A stretch of DNA of 64,000 nucleotides from Diacronema lutheri. Taxonomy: Eukaryota; Haptophyta; Pavlovophyceae; Pavlovales; Pavlovaceae. The position numbers and the translations under genes were made by a program. How positions within the stretch are numbered: position 1 is the stretch's first letter; every line of letters begins with the position of its first letter. The DNA is taken from positions 744,001 through 808,000 of the forward strand of contig JAGTXO010000003.1 of the NCBI GenBank assembly GCA_019448385.1, written 5' to 3'. The notes beneath the pieces were generated by a model. The model was not told where the DNA came from and did no database searches. It saw only the letters and a list, made by a program, of their open reading frames with translations. Shown piece by piece: positions 41,580 through 51,270 of the stretch.

Positions 41580-42725
41580 TCAGTCTGAGAGATCGATGCA
41601 AATTGGCGACGCGCCACAGTCGCGCCCGCGCCCGTCCCCGATGGCGGGTTGCGCGCACAGCAGCCCGGCGGCCATTGCCCTGCTGCTGCCACGCCCATTT
41701 GCGCTCGCGTGCATGAGCGGCACGACGTCGTGCCACGGCCCGGACAGCGCCTGCGTCGGCGCACCTGGCGGCTTGGTCGGCGTGCCCATCTCCGCATCAA
41801 GGTCGCAATCGCAGTCGTCCTCAGAGGACAGCAGCTCGATCACGCCGATCGCCACGACAGGGGGGCGCTCGCCATCGACGGGCGCGACCGGCCGTCGACG
41901 CTTGCCGCCGCCTTGCCGCCAGCCGTCGCGCGCGTCGTCGCCAGCGGTGCCCGCGCCGCCTCCGCCGCGCGCAGGCGCGGCCGCGGGCGCGCACTGTGGC
42001 GGCCGGGCGCCGTACGGGTGCATGGGCGCCGCGCGCTGTTTCGGCTTGCGCGGCGTGGGATCGGGCGCGCATGCTTGACGAGCGGTAAGCGCTGTGCCAA
42101 TCGGCCGCGCCCCTTCGAGCATTGCCGAGAGCGGGCGCGCGGCGGCAGGTGCGACGGGCGCCGGGTCCGGCAACGCGAGCGGCGCTATCGACCTGCCGTC
42201 TTCGCGCCGCCTGCGTGCGTCGGCGGGCGGCGCGCCGCCAATCTGCTGCTTGAGCGTGGCAACTTGAGAGCGCAGCGCGGAGATCTCGGCCTCTTCGCGT
42301 GTCGCCTCACGCAGCAGCCGCACGCGCCGGAGCGAAAACGTCGCCTTGCGCGGGATCACGTCGAGCTCGAGTGAGAGCCGCGTGATCGCGGGGGCGGCGT
42401 CGAGCGAGAGAAGCGCGTTTGGCTCGCCGGTGCAGATGCGCTGCCGCTCGAACAGCACCATCGGCGCGCCGCCCTCCACCTCGCCCGTCACCCGCGCGAA
42501 CAGCTGGCCGCTCGCGCCGAGCGACGAGCGGCACTGCTCCAGGCGAACCTCCCTGACGCTGGTCGCGCTGCCGAGGTCAAAATAGAGCGACGCGTCTATG
42601 GCCAGCTCGGCCGTCTGCCAGGTGATGCCACCGCTCTCGAGCACCGACAGCGCCGGGTGCGCAGAGCTCTCCGACGAGAACGCGACGAGGCGCGTGTTCC
42701 GCACCGCGACAAGGGTGCCCACCAT
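41580..42725 (-). CDS. Nuclear protein with XRCC1-N-like domain and SUMO-interacting motifs
   Basis: A 381-residue single-exon protein. Residues 1 to about 145 form a discoidin/galactose-binding-like sandwich. RLVAFSSESSAHPALSVLES, ITWQTAELAIDASLYFDLGS and SVREVRLEQCRSSLGASGQL parallel the start of XRCC1, where VVSCSSQDSTHCAENLL is followed by a strand pair and an LxIGN-like turn. A short coiled coil (EEAEISALRSQVATLKQQI) follows, then a basic Pro-rich linker with KPKQR and GGKRRRPV nuclear signals. Two SUMO-interacting motifs lie at the C-terminus: IGVIELLSSEDDCDCD and ICIDLSD at the very end. A role in DNA repair or chromatin is inferred. XRCC1 orthology is not established because BRCT domains are absent. 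It is divergent from a histone chaperone gene with 45 bp between starts. Confidence 0.7.
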   Translation of the reverse strand: MVGTLVAVRNTRLVAFSSESSAHPALSVLESGGITWQTAELAIDASLYFDLGSATSVREVRLEQCRSSLGASGQLFARVTGEVEGGAPMVLFERQRICTGEPNALLSLDAAPAITRLSLELDVIPRKATFSLRRVRLLREATREEAEISALRSQVATLKQQIGGAPPADARRRREDGRSIAPLALPDPAPVAPAAARPLSAMLEGARPIGTALTARQACAPDPTPRKPKQRAAPMHPYGARPPQCAPAAAPARGGGGAGTAGDDARDGWRQGGGKRRRPVAPVDGERPPVVAIGVIELLSSEDDCDCDLDAEMGTPTKPPGAPTQALSGPWHDVVPLMHASANGRGSSRAMAAGLLCAQPAIGDGRGRDCGASPICIDLSD

Positions 42726-42770
42726 TTTTTTTGGGCGGGAACGCGTTGAGTCGGCGGACGAGCGCACGCT
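42726..42770. promoter_or_regulatory. 45-bp divergent promoter with E2F-like site
   Basis: tttgggcgggaa at 42730-42741 contains GGCGGGAA, the core bound by E2F/DP factors (TTCCCGCC on the other strand). It sits between a predicted DNA-repair-type protein and a histone chaperone. It is immediately upstream of the minus-strand ATG and about 30 bp upstream of the plus-strand one. Confidence 0.5.
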
Positions 42771-43916
42771 ATGGAGGTGCTGGAGCTGCAGGAGAAGAAC
42801 GAGGCGCTCGTCAAGGCGCTCGACCGCGCGAACGCACGCATCCACGAGCTCGAGGCGGCGCTGGCCGTCCATGCGCCATCGCCGGCCGCGGCGGCCGCCA
42901 GCGACGCGCCGACACCGGCCGCGCCGGGCGCGCCGCACCTCGGGCCGTTGGTGTGCGCCGTTGGCGAGCTCTCGATGACTTCGCCGCGCGGTAAGGCGGA
43001 GATCTTTGTGCACGCCGGCGGCATCCGAATCAAGGCAAAGACCTTCTCGCTCTGCGTGCCCGTCGCCGCGCTGCTGCGTGCGATCGAGCTCGACCTCAGC
43101 GGCGCTGGCGCGGAGAGCGCCGCGGCCAAGCTCACGTGCCTGCTTCAGCTCGATCCGGCCGCGGTGCAAGCCGTGGGTGCGGCGCCCAAGGGCGCCATTG
43201 AATTTTGCAGCTGGTCGCGCAAGCGCACCGACCCGGACCTGCGCGCGCGCCTCGCCGACGCGCATCTCGGCCCATCGTGGCTCACGTCCACGCCTTTCAG
43301 GGCGGACGGTGGCAAGCCGTTCGTGCCGGGCTACGTCAAGGCGACCGAGGTGCAGATCGTGCCCCTCGATACGCACCTGCTCGTGCTTGGCCGGCCGACC
43401 CTGTGCGTCTCCTACGACTTGGCCGATGTGTCCCTGCCCGAGACGGTGAATGGGCGCAAGACCTTCGACATGGCCGTCTCATTCGCGTCTGGCAGCGGCG
43501 GGCCGGGCGCGCGCGTCGAGCTCTCGATGCTCCCCACGAGCGCGCACGCCGCCCTGTTTGATTTCATCGCCACGCGCAAGCGGGCTGGGGGCGCCAAGCG
43601 CAAGCGCGACGCAGGCATGGGGTTACCAGCGACCAGCGATGATCCGGTTGACGGGGAGGGCGACGAGGGCGACGAGGAGGACGAGGACGAGGAGGAGGAG
43701 GACGACGAGGACTTTGCCCCGCGCGAAGATTCCGACTCTTGCGCCGAGGAGTTTGACAGCGACGGCGGCGAGCCAATCGCCGAGGATGGCGGCGAGGACG
43801 AGGACGAGGAGGAGGAGGACGTGGAGGGTGAGGAGGATGCGGAGGAGGAGAGCGGTGCTGATGTGAAGTCTAAGGCCGGGCACGAAGACGAGGCGGGCCA
43901 AGGTGCGGCAGGATGA
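42771..43916 (+). CDS. Rtt106/SSRP1-type PH-domain histone chaperone
   Basis: A 381-residue single-exon protein. A short coiled coil (LELQEKNEALVKALDRANA) leads into two PH-like modules: GKAEIFVHAGGIRIKAKTF, SLCVPVAALLRAIELDLS, and later VEGVT-like strand pairs culminating in TFDMAVSFASGSGG and VELSMLPTSAHAALFDFIAT, the FSMIDQAEYxxIDxYI position of Rtt106. The basic linker KRAGGAKRKRDAG follows, and the last 100 residues are an acidic tail with EDFAPREDSDSCAEEFDSDG. The PH-PH-acidic layout matches Rtt106 and the middle domain of the FACT subunit Pob3/SSRP1. It lacks SSRP1's N-terminal domain and HMG box, so Rtt106-like is preferred. Such proteins deposit H3-H4. Confidence 0.75.
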   Translation: MEVLELQEKNEALVKALDRANARIHELEAALAVHAPSPAAAAASDAPTPAAPGAPHLGPLVCAVGELSMTSPRGKAEIFVHAGGIRIKAKTFSLCVPVAALLRAIELDLSGAGAESAAAKLTCLLQLDPAAVQAVGAAPKGAIEFCSWSRKRTDPDLRARLADAHLGPSWLTSTPFRADGGKPFVPGYVKATEVQIVPLDTHLLVLGRPTLCVSYDLADVSLPETVNGRKTFDMAVSFASGSGGPGARVELSMLPTSAHAALFDFIATRKRAGGAKRKRDAGMGLPATSDDPVDGEGDEGDEEDEDEEEEDDEDFAPREDSDSCAEEFDSDGGEPIAEDGGEDEDEEEEDVEGEEDAEEESGADVKSKAGHEDEAGQGAAG

Positions 43917-43964
43917 GTGACGATTGAGAGCGTGCGATGAGAGCCTTTGGCACGACCTTCAACG

Positions 43965-45508
43965 TCACTTCTTCTTTCCCGCGAGCTTCTGGTGCTCTGC
44001 GATCATCGCATCCTGCTTCTCCTTGGGCGTGGGCGCGTGCTTGGCGTACTCCATCGAGAACTCGCCCTTGCCCTGCGTGACCGAGCGCAGGTCCGTGCTG
44101 TAGCCAAACATGTTGTCGAGCGGAACCTCAGCTTCGATCACGACGGACGCCTCGCGCGTGTCGACGTTGGCCACGCTCCCCTTGCGCTGGTTCAGCTGCC
44201 CGACAATCGTGCCCTGTGCCGCACGGTGGCGAACGGGCGCGGTGCACGGCGCGGCGACACGAGCAGCGTCAGTCTGGGGCTCGGTGCAAAGGGGAGAGGG
44301 GGAGAGGGGGGGGGGGGGGGGGGGGGGTTGGTGAGCTTCGCACTTGGTACTCGACCGGCGCCTCGACCTCAACCTTCATAACCGGCTCGAGCACCGTCGG
44401 CTTACCCGCGATAAACGACTGCTTGAACGCGCCCTGCGCCGCGAGCCGGAACGCGAGCTCGTTGGAGTCGACCGCATGCGCCGCGCCGTCGGTGAGCACG
44501 ACGCGCACGCCGGTGACCGGGTGGCCCGTGAGCGCGCCCTTGGCAAGGGCCTCGACAAAGCCCTTCTCGACAGCCGGGAGGAACTCCGGGGGGATGTTAT
44601 TGCCAATCATGTGGTTGTCGAAGGCAAACGTCTCCTTGCTCCCCTCCTCGAGAGGCTCGACGTAACCGACGACGCGCCCGTATTGGCCCGACCCCCCGGA
44701 CTGCTTCTTGTGCAGGTAGTCGAACGGCGCCTTGGCGCGGAGCGTCTCGCGGAAGGCGACGGCGGGCTGGCCCACCTCGCAGTCCACATTGTACTCCCGC
44801 CGCATCCGCTCCACGTAGATCTCGAGGTGCAGCTCGCCCATCCCGGCGATGATCGTCTCAGAAGTCTCCTCGTTGGTGCTCACGCGGAACGTCGGGTCCT
44901 CCTTGACGAAACGCACGAGCGCTTTGGAGAAGTTTGCGCTCGCCTCGCGGTTCTTCGTCTTGAGCGCGAGCGAGATCACCGGCTCGGGCACGTACATCGA
45001 TGAGAGCGACAGCTTGGTCTTGCCGTCCGTGAAAGTTGTGCCCGACCGGCACTCGACGCCAAACATGGCCACAATGTCGCCTGCACGCCCCTCGGGCACG
45101 TCGCTCATCTCGTTGGCGTGCATCTGCACGAGGCGCGGCACCTTGACTTTTTTCCCGTCCGACACGTTGAAGAGCGTGTCGCCGCGCCGCACCGTGCCCT
45201 GCGCGACGGGCGGCGCAGCGCGGCGGCGCGGCGGCGCGGCGGCGCGGCGCGGCGCGGTCAGGCGCCAATCGGCGCGCGGCGCGTGGCATTGTCGGCGCGG
45301 CGCGGGCGCTGGAGCGCGCGCCTGGTAGATGCGCAGGTAGGTGAGCTGCCCGTACTTGCCCTCCTCCAGCTTGAACGCGAGGCCGCAGAGAGGCAGCGTC
45401 GGGTCGCACGTCAGCGGGATCTGCGCCTCGCCCTGCTCAAGGTCGAGAGCTACGTTCTTCACCTCGGCCGGGTTAGGCAGGTAGTCGATGACGCCGTCGA
45501 GGAGGGCG

Positions 45509-45540
<32 letters not shown>

Positions 45541-46548
45541 CATCACCGGCACGAACGTGAGCGCGAGCGTCGCGCGCCGGATCGCCGCGCGCAGGTCGTT
45601 GGCGCTGATTGGCTCGCCGAGCAAGAACAGCTCTGCGAGCGCCTCGTCGACCTCGGCGACGCGCTCGACGAGCTCGGCGCGCGCGGCCTCGGTGGCGGAC
45701 GCGAGGTCGGGCGGCACCGGCCCGCGCGTCACCGTCTCGCCGTGCTCGCCCTCGAAGATGATCGCCTCGCGCGTGAGGAGGTCGACGACACCACGATGGT
45801 GCTCTTCCAGGCCGATGGGCAGCTGCAGCGCCGCGGCGTTGTACTTGAGCTTGTCGCGCAGGCCGGCGATCACCTTCGTGGGCGAGGCGCCCGCGCGGTC
45901 GCATTTGTTCACAAAGGCGATGCGCGGCACGTTGTAACGCCCCATCTGCCGGCTCACTGTGATCGACTGCGACTGGACGCCCGCAACCGAGCATAGGACG
46001 AGGATCGCGCCGTCGAGCACGCGCAGCGCGCGCTCGACCTCGATGGTGAAGTCGACATGGCCGGGCGTGTCGATGATGTTGATCGCGTGCCCGTCCCACG
46101 AGCAGTGCGTCGCTGCGCTCTGGATCGTGATACCCTTCTCGCGCTCGAGCTCCATGAAGTCCATCTTTGCGCCGACGCCGTCCTTGCCGCGCACCTCGTG
46201 GATCGCGCCGATCCGGCCGGTAAAGAAGAGGATGCGCTCCGTGAGCGTCGTCTTGCCCGAATCGATGTGCGCCGAGATACCTGCGCCGCGCGGCGCGCGC
46301 GCGGTGCGCGCGCGCGCAGAGGCACGGCGAGCGGCACGGTCGGCAGGCGCGGCTCGGCGCGTCCGCGCGAGCGGCGCGCAGCACGACCGCGCGCGCGCCG
46401 CCGCCGCACCAATATTGCGCATGCGCTCGTATGGCGTGTGCTGCGCGGCCGTCGAAAGCGCGCGCGCCGGCCGAGGCCCTCGTCTCAACCACGCGCAGCG
46501 CGCCGCGCTGCCGAAGGCGGCCCGGAGGACTCCACGTGGAGCCACCAT
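43965..46548 (-). CDS. GFM1: Mitochondrial elongation factor G (mtEFG1)
   Basis: The exons are 46548-46410, 46280-45322, 45198-44344 and 44213-43965, summing to 2202 nt (733 aa). The presequence [20 protein letters not shown] is Arg-rich and lacks acids. GTPase motifs are [20 protein letters not shown] (G1, completed across intron 1), [17 protein letters not shown] (G2), [20 protein letters not shown] (G3) and [13 protein letters not shown] (G4). Later domains include [20 protein letters not shown] and [17 protein letters not shown]-type domain V (here [20 protein letters not shown]). Intron 1 is GTGCGG...CAG. Intron 2 (45199-45321) is GC-AG, directly between RIYQ and GTVRRGDT. Intron 3 contains a 22-G run. 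Introns 1 and 2 are multiples of three without stops. EF-G1 catalyses mitochondrial ribosome translocation. Confidence 0.96.
44306..44327. repeat. 22-base G homopolymer in EF-G intron 3
   Basis: An uninterrupted run of 22 G on the plus strand (C on the coding strand), preceded by ggggagaggggga. On the transcript it is a pyrimidine tract within intron 44214-44343. The length is likely variable and error-prone in sequencing. Confidence 0.9.
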
Positions 46549-46581
46549 GCTGATGCGACTTTTGCGAGACAGGAGGGCGTC
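46549..46581. promoter_or_regulatory. 33-bp interval between divergent start codons, EF-G / M13 peptidase
   Basis: ATGs at 46548 (minus) and 46582 (plus) are separated by 33 bp (ctgatgcgacttttgcgaga...). An additional ATG at 46551 on the plus strand is out of frame with the peptidase. There is no room for a conventional core promoter outside coding DNA. Confidence 0.5.
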
Positions 46582-48792
46582 ATGGCGACAACTTCGCCCT
46601 GCCCGTGCTGCAAGAACCCGTGGAGTCGCCCGGAGGAGTTCTTCGCGATGGCCTGCGGCGAGTGCACGTCCGATTCATCGGGCGTGAGTGGCCTTGACCC
46701 GGCCAACATGGACCCTTCCGTCTCGCCCGCTGACGACTTTTACCGGCACGCAAACGGCGGCTGGATCGACGCCAACCCCGTCCCGGGCGAGTACCCCGCG
46801 TGGAACACGTTCCTCGCGCTGCATGATGCCAACCTGGGCCGGCTCAAGGCGCTGCTCGAGGGCCTCGCGCCACCTTCCGGCGCGCCCGTGCCCGCTGAGC
46901 AACAGAGCGTCGCGTACAAGGTGGCCGCGTTTTGGCGCGCGTCAAACGACGAAGCTGCCATCGACGCGGCGGGCCTCCGCCCGCTCGAGCCGGTGCTCGC
47001 GGCGTGCGAGCTGGCGACAACAGACAAGACGGCCGCGCTCGCTAAGCTGCACGCCGAGTACGGCGTCAACGCCTTCTTCGCACTCGGCGAGGGCGCCGAC
47101 GACAAGGACTCGGCGTGGACGCTCCACCAGCTCTCGCAGGCGGGGCTCGGTCTGCCCGACCGCGATTATTACTTCGACGAGGACAAGGCGGACAAGCGCG
47201 AGCTGTATGCCGCGCACGTGCACAAGATGCTCGCGATGCTCGGCGACGCCGACGCCGACGCCGCCGCCGGCGCTGCCGCCGTCCTCCGCCTTGAGACGGC
47301 GCTCGCGGCGTCGCACCTCACCCGCACCGAGCGGCGCGACCCGGACACCACTTACAACCGCATGGCCGTCGGCAAGCTCTCGGCGCTGTGCAAGGGCGCA
47401 ATCGAGTGGCCGCGCTACCTCGAGCTCGCGGCGACGCACGGCGCCGCTCTGCCCAAAGCGCTCAACGTCGACTCGCCCGTCGCGCTCGCGACGGCAATGC
47501 GCCTCTTTGCGGACGCGCCCGCCGCGGACGTGCGCGCCTACCTGCGCTGGTGCGTCGCGCTCTCGTGCGCGCCGCACCTGCCGAGCGCGTTCGTCGACGC
47601 GCACTTTGAGTTTTACTCAAAGGCGCTCTCCGGCCAGCAGGAGCAGAAGCCGCGGTGGAAGCGGGCGATGCCGATGGTCGAAGCGGCGCTGGGCGATGCG
47701 GTGGGGCAGCTGTACGTCGAGCGGTACTTCTCAGCAGACGCCAAGGGCCGCGCGCTGCACATCGTGAGCAAGGTGCGTGCCGCGCTTGAGGCGCGGCTGC
47801 GCGAGGTGCCGTGGATGCAGGACTCAACGCGCGCGAAGGCGCTCGACAAGATGCGCGGCTTCGGCGTCAAGATTGGCTTCCCCGACGAGTGGATCGAGTA
47901 CGCATCGCTCGACGTGAGGCACGACGACCACCTCGGCAACGTGCTGCGCGCGCGCGCCTTCGAGCACGCGCGGCAGATGCGCTACGCGGACGCGCCGACG
48001 GACAAGACGCGGTGGATGATGCTGCCACAGCAGATCAACGCTTATTACCACCCAAACCTCAACGAGATCGTCTTTCCGGCTGTACGCGCGCCGCCCGCGC
48101 CCGACGGCGCGCGCTCTTCGCGCGCGCGCGCGCCGCTGCCGCGGCGGTGGCGGCGGCGGCGCGCTGAGCGCTCGCGCGGCGCGCGCGCTCTCCGATGCGC
48201 GCCGTGGCGCATGCAGGCGATTCTGCAGCCGCCCTTTTTCAACGCCGACGCGGACGACGCCGTCAACTACGGCAGCTTTGGCGCCGTCGTGGGCCACGAG
48301 ATGTCGCACGGCTTTGACGACCAGGGCAGCCAGTTCGACGCATCGGGCAACCTGCACGACTGGTGGGCGCCAACGGACAAAGCGGAGTACGAGGCGCGCG
48401 TGCGCGTGCAGGTGGAGCAAGCGTCGCGCGTGCGCGTTCACGGGCGCGAGCTCAACGGCAAGCTCACGTGCGGCGAGAACATCGCCGACCTCGGCGGGCT
48501 GAGGCTGGCGTACCGTGCGCTCGCCGCCGAGCTCGCGGCGGCGCGCGCGCCAGCCGCGCCGATCAACGGCTTCTCGCCGCAGCAGCGCTTCTTTCTCGCG
48601 TGGGCGCAGGTGTGGCGCGAGAACACGTCCAAGGAGAACGCGCTCAAGATGCTCGCCATCGACCCGCACGGCCCCAATTCGTACCGCACCAACGGGCCGG
48701 TTGCGAACATGGAGGAATTCCACAGAGCGTTTGGCGTGCCGGACGGCGCGCCGATGTGGCGCGCGGTCGCGGAGCGCGTCGACATTTGGTGA
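46582..48792 (+). CDS. M13-family (neprilysin/PepO-like) zinc metallopeptidase, soluble
   Basis: 691 aa after removal of a 135-bp intron (48082-48216, GTACGC...CAG), which restores [15 protein letters not shown]. The family landmarks are present: [17 protein letters not shown] at the start of the peptidase domain, [17 protein letters not shown], the zinc motif [16 protein letters not shown] (HExxH near residue 527), [15 protein letters not shown] with the third zinc ligand Glu, and the C-terminal Trp (ERVDIW). Unlike animal neprilysin there is no transmembrane anchor or signal peptide. Instead the N-terminus is Cys-rich ([19 protein letters not shown]), possibly metal binding. A cytosolic oligopeptidase resembling bacterial PepO is likely. 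Motif change: MSH in place of the usual ITH. Confidence 0.94.
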   Translation: MATTSPCPCCKNPWSRPEEFFAMACGECTSDSSGVSGLDPANMDPSVSPADDFYRHANGGWIDANPVPGEYPAWNTFLALHDANLGRLKALLEGLAPPSGAPVPAEQQSVAYKVAAFWRASNDEAAIDAAGLRPLEPVLAACELATTDKTAALAKLHAEYGVNAFFALGEGADDKDSAWTLHQLSQAGLGLPDRDYYFDEDKADKRELYAAHVHKMLAMLGDADADAAAGAAAVLRLETALAASHLTRTERRDPDTTYNRMAVGKLSALCKGAIEWPRYLELAATHGAALPKALNVDSPVALATAMRLFADAPAADVRAYLRWCVALSCAPHLPSAFVDAHFEFYSKALSGQQEQKPRWKRAMPMVEAALGDAVGQLYVERYFSADAKGRALHIVSKVRAALEARLREVPWMQDSTRAKALDKMRGFGVKIGFPDEWIEYASLDVRHDDHLGNVLRARAFEHARQMRYADAPTDKTRWMMLPQQINAYYHPNLNEIVFPAVRAPPAPDGARSSRARAPLPRRWRRRRAERSRGARALRCAPWRMQAILQPPFFNADADDAVNYGSFGAVVGHEMSHGFDDQGSQFDASGNLHDWWAPTDKAEYEARVRVQVEQASRVRVHGRELNGKLTCGENIADLGGLRLAYRALAAELAAARAPAAPINGFSPQQRFFLAWAQVWRENTSKENALKMLAIDPHGPNSYRTNGPVANMEEFHRAFGVPDGAPMWRAVAERVDIW

Positions 48793-48920
48793 TTCCTCTT
48801 TGTTGTCTGGGCAGCTCTCACGCAGTCCCGCTGAAGTCGAGATGTGCCCTCACGAAGTCCACTCTCAGTGTGAATCCGGCCAGCGGTGAGTGTACAAAGA
48901 TCCTCAGTTGTGCCGATCGT

Positions 48921-51145
48921 TCACATGCCCGCGTACGTAGGGATCGGCTGCGGCCACGGCGACGCGACATCGCCATCGAGCACGAGCAGCGCGCGCGCCT
49001 CCACGATCAACCACTCGAGCCGCGTGAGCGACATGCAAGCCGCGGCATCGCCCTCCGCGACGGGCCCGGCCGATCCCACGCGCGCGACGCGGCGCGGCGC
49101 GGCGCCGGCCGCGTGCTCCGCCGCGAGCTCGAGCGATGCCCAGTCGGTGCGCGGTAGCAGCCGTGCATACTCAGCGTCCGACTGCGCGAGAACGGCCGCG
49201 ACGCCATGCTCGTGGATGCACGAGAGGCAGCCGCGCAGGAGCGCGCGCGCGTGCGCGCGCAGCGCGGCCTCGAGGAGCGGCGCGGCCGTCGCTGGCGTGA
49301 GCTGGCTAAGCAGGAGCAGCTGGCACTTGTCACGCAGCGTGCGGTGGTCCTTGGTCAGCATGGCGGACAGGCCGCCGCCTGCTGCAAGCGCAAAAGGCCT
49401 CTCCCACTCAAAAGATGATGCATCGGTGCGTGCGGGCTGGTGCGGGTGGACAAAGGTGGTGCCGCTGCCGCCGCCGGCGGCGGGCGGCCGCGGGCGCACG
49501 CTCGCCTGCAGATGGCGATCGTAGCCAACTGGCGCGGTCAGCGGCCAGATGAGGGCAGCGGGAGCGAGCGGCTCAGCACCCGTCGCGCGTGTCGCGTCGC
49601 GCGCCGATGGACGCGCAGAAAGTGGACGCTGGCGCGCGGGCCGGCGGGTGAAGCGCGCGCACGCGCGCGCGCACATCCGAAAAGCGCGCCGTCGGCGCCT
49701 GCCTGGAGCAGCGCGTGGGTCTCGCTAAGCGCCGCGCGGCACACGTCGCGCCCGACGGGCAGAGGCAGCGACGGCAGCTCGAAGGCCGCGCGTGCGAACG
49801 GCCGATGCTCCGGCTCGTGCCCGCCGTCGCCCGCGCCGTCTGCACCGGCGCCGACGCCGCCGCCGTCGGCCGCGCCGTCGCCGTCGGCCACGCCGCCTTC
49901 GGCTGCTCGCTGCACATCCGCGCGGCCCGGCGCGGCGGGGAGCCGGGGCAGCGCGCTGACGCCCGGGCCGGCAGAGAGCTGGCCGAGAAGCACCGCGCGC
50001 CCGTCCGCTAACCGCAGGAGCGACGCGTGCCCGGCGGCGACGATGTCGACCACCGGCGACGGGTCGCGCCACGGCACGCGCGTCGGCGCAATGCGGCTCC
50101 GGCGCTCGGGCAAGCCAAGCTGGCCGAGCACGTTGGAGCCGAGGGCGAAGAGTTCGTGCTCGGCGGTGAGCACGAGCGTGTGCGCGCCGCCGCACGCGAG
50201 CCGGAGCGGCCGCTGCGCGAAGGGCACCGCACTGAGGGAGGGGAGGGAGAGGGGAAGGCATGGCTTCTGGAGACCCGAATAACGGTGCGCGCCCTGGCTG
50301 CCGCACTGCCCATCGTCGTTGTACCCAAAGACAAAGAGCTCGCCCGCATCGTCGGCGATGGCCATGTGCGACGTGCCGCACGCAAGCGCGCACACGCTGA
50401 GGCCGCAGACCGACGGGCGCGCGCGCGTCCAGCTGTTGGTGCGCTCGCGCGGCGGCGGCTCGCGGCCGACGGCGTCCAGCTCGTCGCGCTCGCGCTCTCG
50501 CGCGCGGCTGTTGAGCCACGAAGTGTAGAAGCGCTGTGGCGCGTTTGATGGCTGGTACTGGCCCCATGTGTATAGATCGCCCTCCGCGCTCACCACCGCC
50601 GTGTACCGCGGGCCGCACGCGAGCAGCTGCGCGCGCATGCAGCGCGCCAGCGCTCGCACGAGCCGCGGGCTCGAATGCGGCACCTCGTCGCCCGTGCCGA
50701 GCTGCCCAAAATCGTTGGCGCCCCACGTGAGTATTAGACCGGAGCCCGTGAGCACCGCCGCATGCGAGCTGCCAAGCGCGACCGCGCGAACATCGACGCC
50801 GCCGAGCGCCGCGACCTTAGCGAGCGGGTGGCCAAATCCCCACATCCAGAGCGACGCGCTCTCGCCGTGCGGCGGCTCGCCGTCGCAGAGGCTCAGCTCG
50901 TCGCCGGCACAGACATGCGCGTGAAGCGGCTCGTGGTTGCCGATCGGCCCGCGCGGCGTCGCGAGGTGCGTCGACGAATGCGGCGAGCGCGCGTCGCCCG
51001 CGAGCGCGCGAGCGCGCAGCAATTCGAGGAGCTCGCCCGCGCGCGCGCGCTCCCACCGGGGCGCGCGCGGGAGCGAGACGCGGAAGCGGCGCTTGTGGCA
51101 GTCGCCCTCCGGCGACTCGACGGCGACGGTGAACGACATGGGCAT
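48921..51145 (-). CDS. RCC1-repeat protein with BACK-like C-terminus
   Basis: Exon 1 (51145-49673) and exon 2 (49571-48921) give 707 aa. The intron 49572-49672 reads as GC-AG (TGT|GCGCGC...GAG|CCG), which keeps frame and gives GALFGC-PLAPAALIW. RCC1 propeller blades are LWMWGFGHPLAKVAALGGVD, GLILTWGANDFGQLGTGDEV, GDLYTWGQY, GELFVFGYNDDGQCG, HELFALGSNVLGQLGLPERR and GRAVLLGQL. Exon 2 has a helical region (LRDKCQLLLLSQL; LLRGCLSCIHEHGVAAVLAQ) resembling the BACK region of RCBTB proteins, with no complete BTB. An alternative acceptor at 49629 would leave a 44-bp intron and is less likely. Possibly a GEF-like or ubiquitin-ligase adaptor; not determinable. Confidence 0.8.
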
Positions 51146-51270
51146 GGACTTCTCGGGGCGTTCGACACGGACGGGCTGCTGTCGAACGGGTCCGGCTCGC
51201 TCCCGGACGCATTTTGCGGGCAGGAATTCAAACGCAGGGAAAGGCCGTCGACCACATCCTGACGCCCCCG
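51146..51270. promoter_or_regulatory. 125-bp divergent promoter, RCC1 protein / CKAP5
   Basis: The interval between ATG 51145 (minus) and ATG 51271 (plus). It includes ttttgcgggcaggaattcaa (51211-51230), the only AT-leaning part. No clear TATA box. Confidence 0.4.

Noticed and set aside
31982-48216. Possible excess of introns that are multiples of three and lack stops (GMPS, EF-G 1 and 2, M13, CKAP5 1, agmatinase 1)
   Set aside because: About a third of the introns I could measure have lengths divisible by three, which is the chance expectation. Lack of stops follows from GC content.
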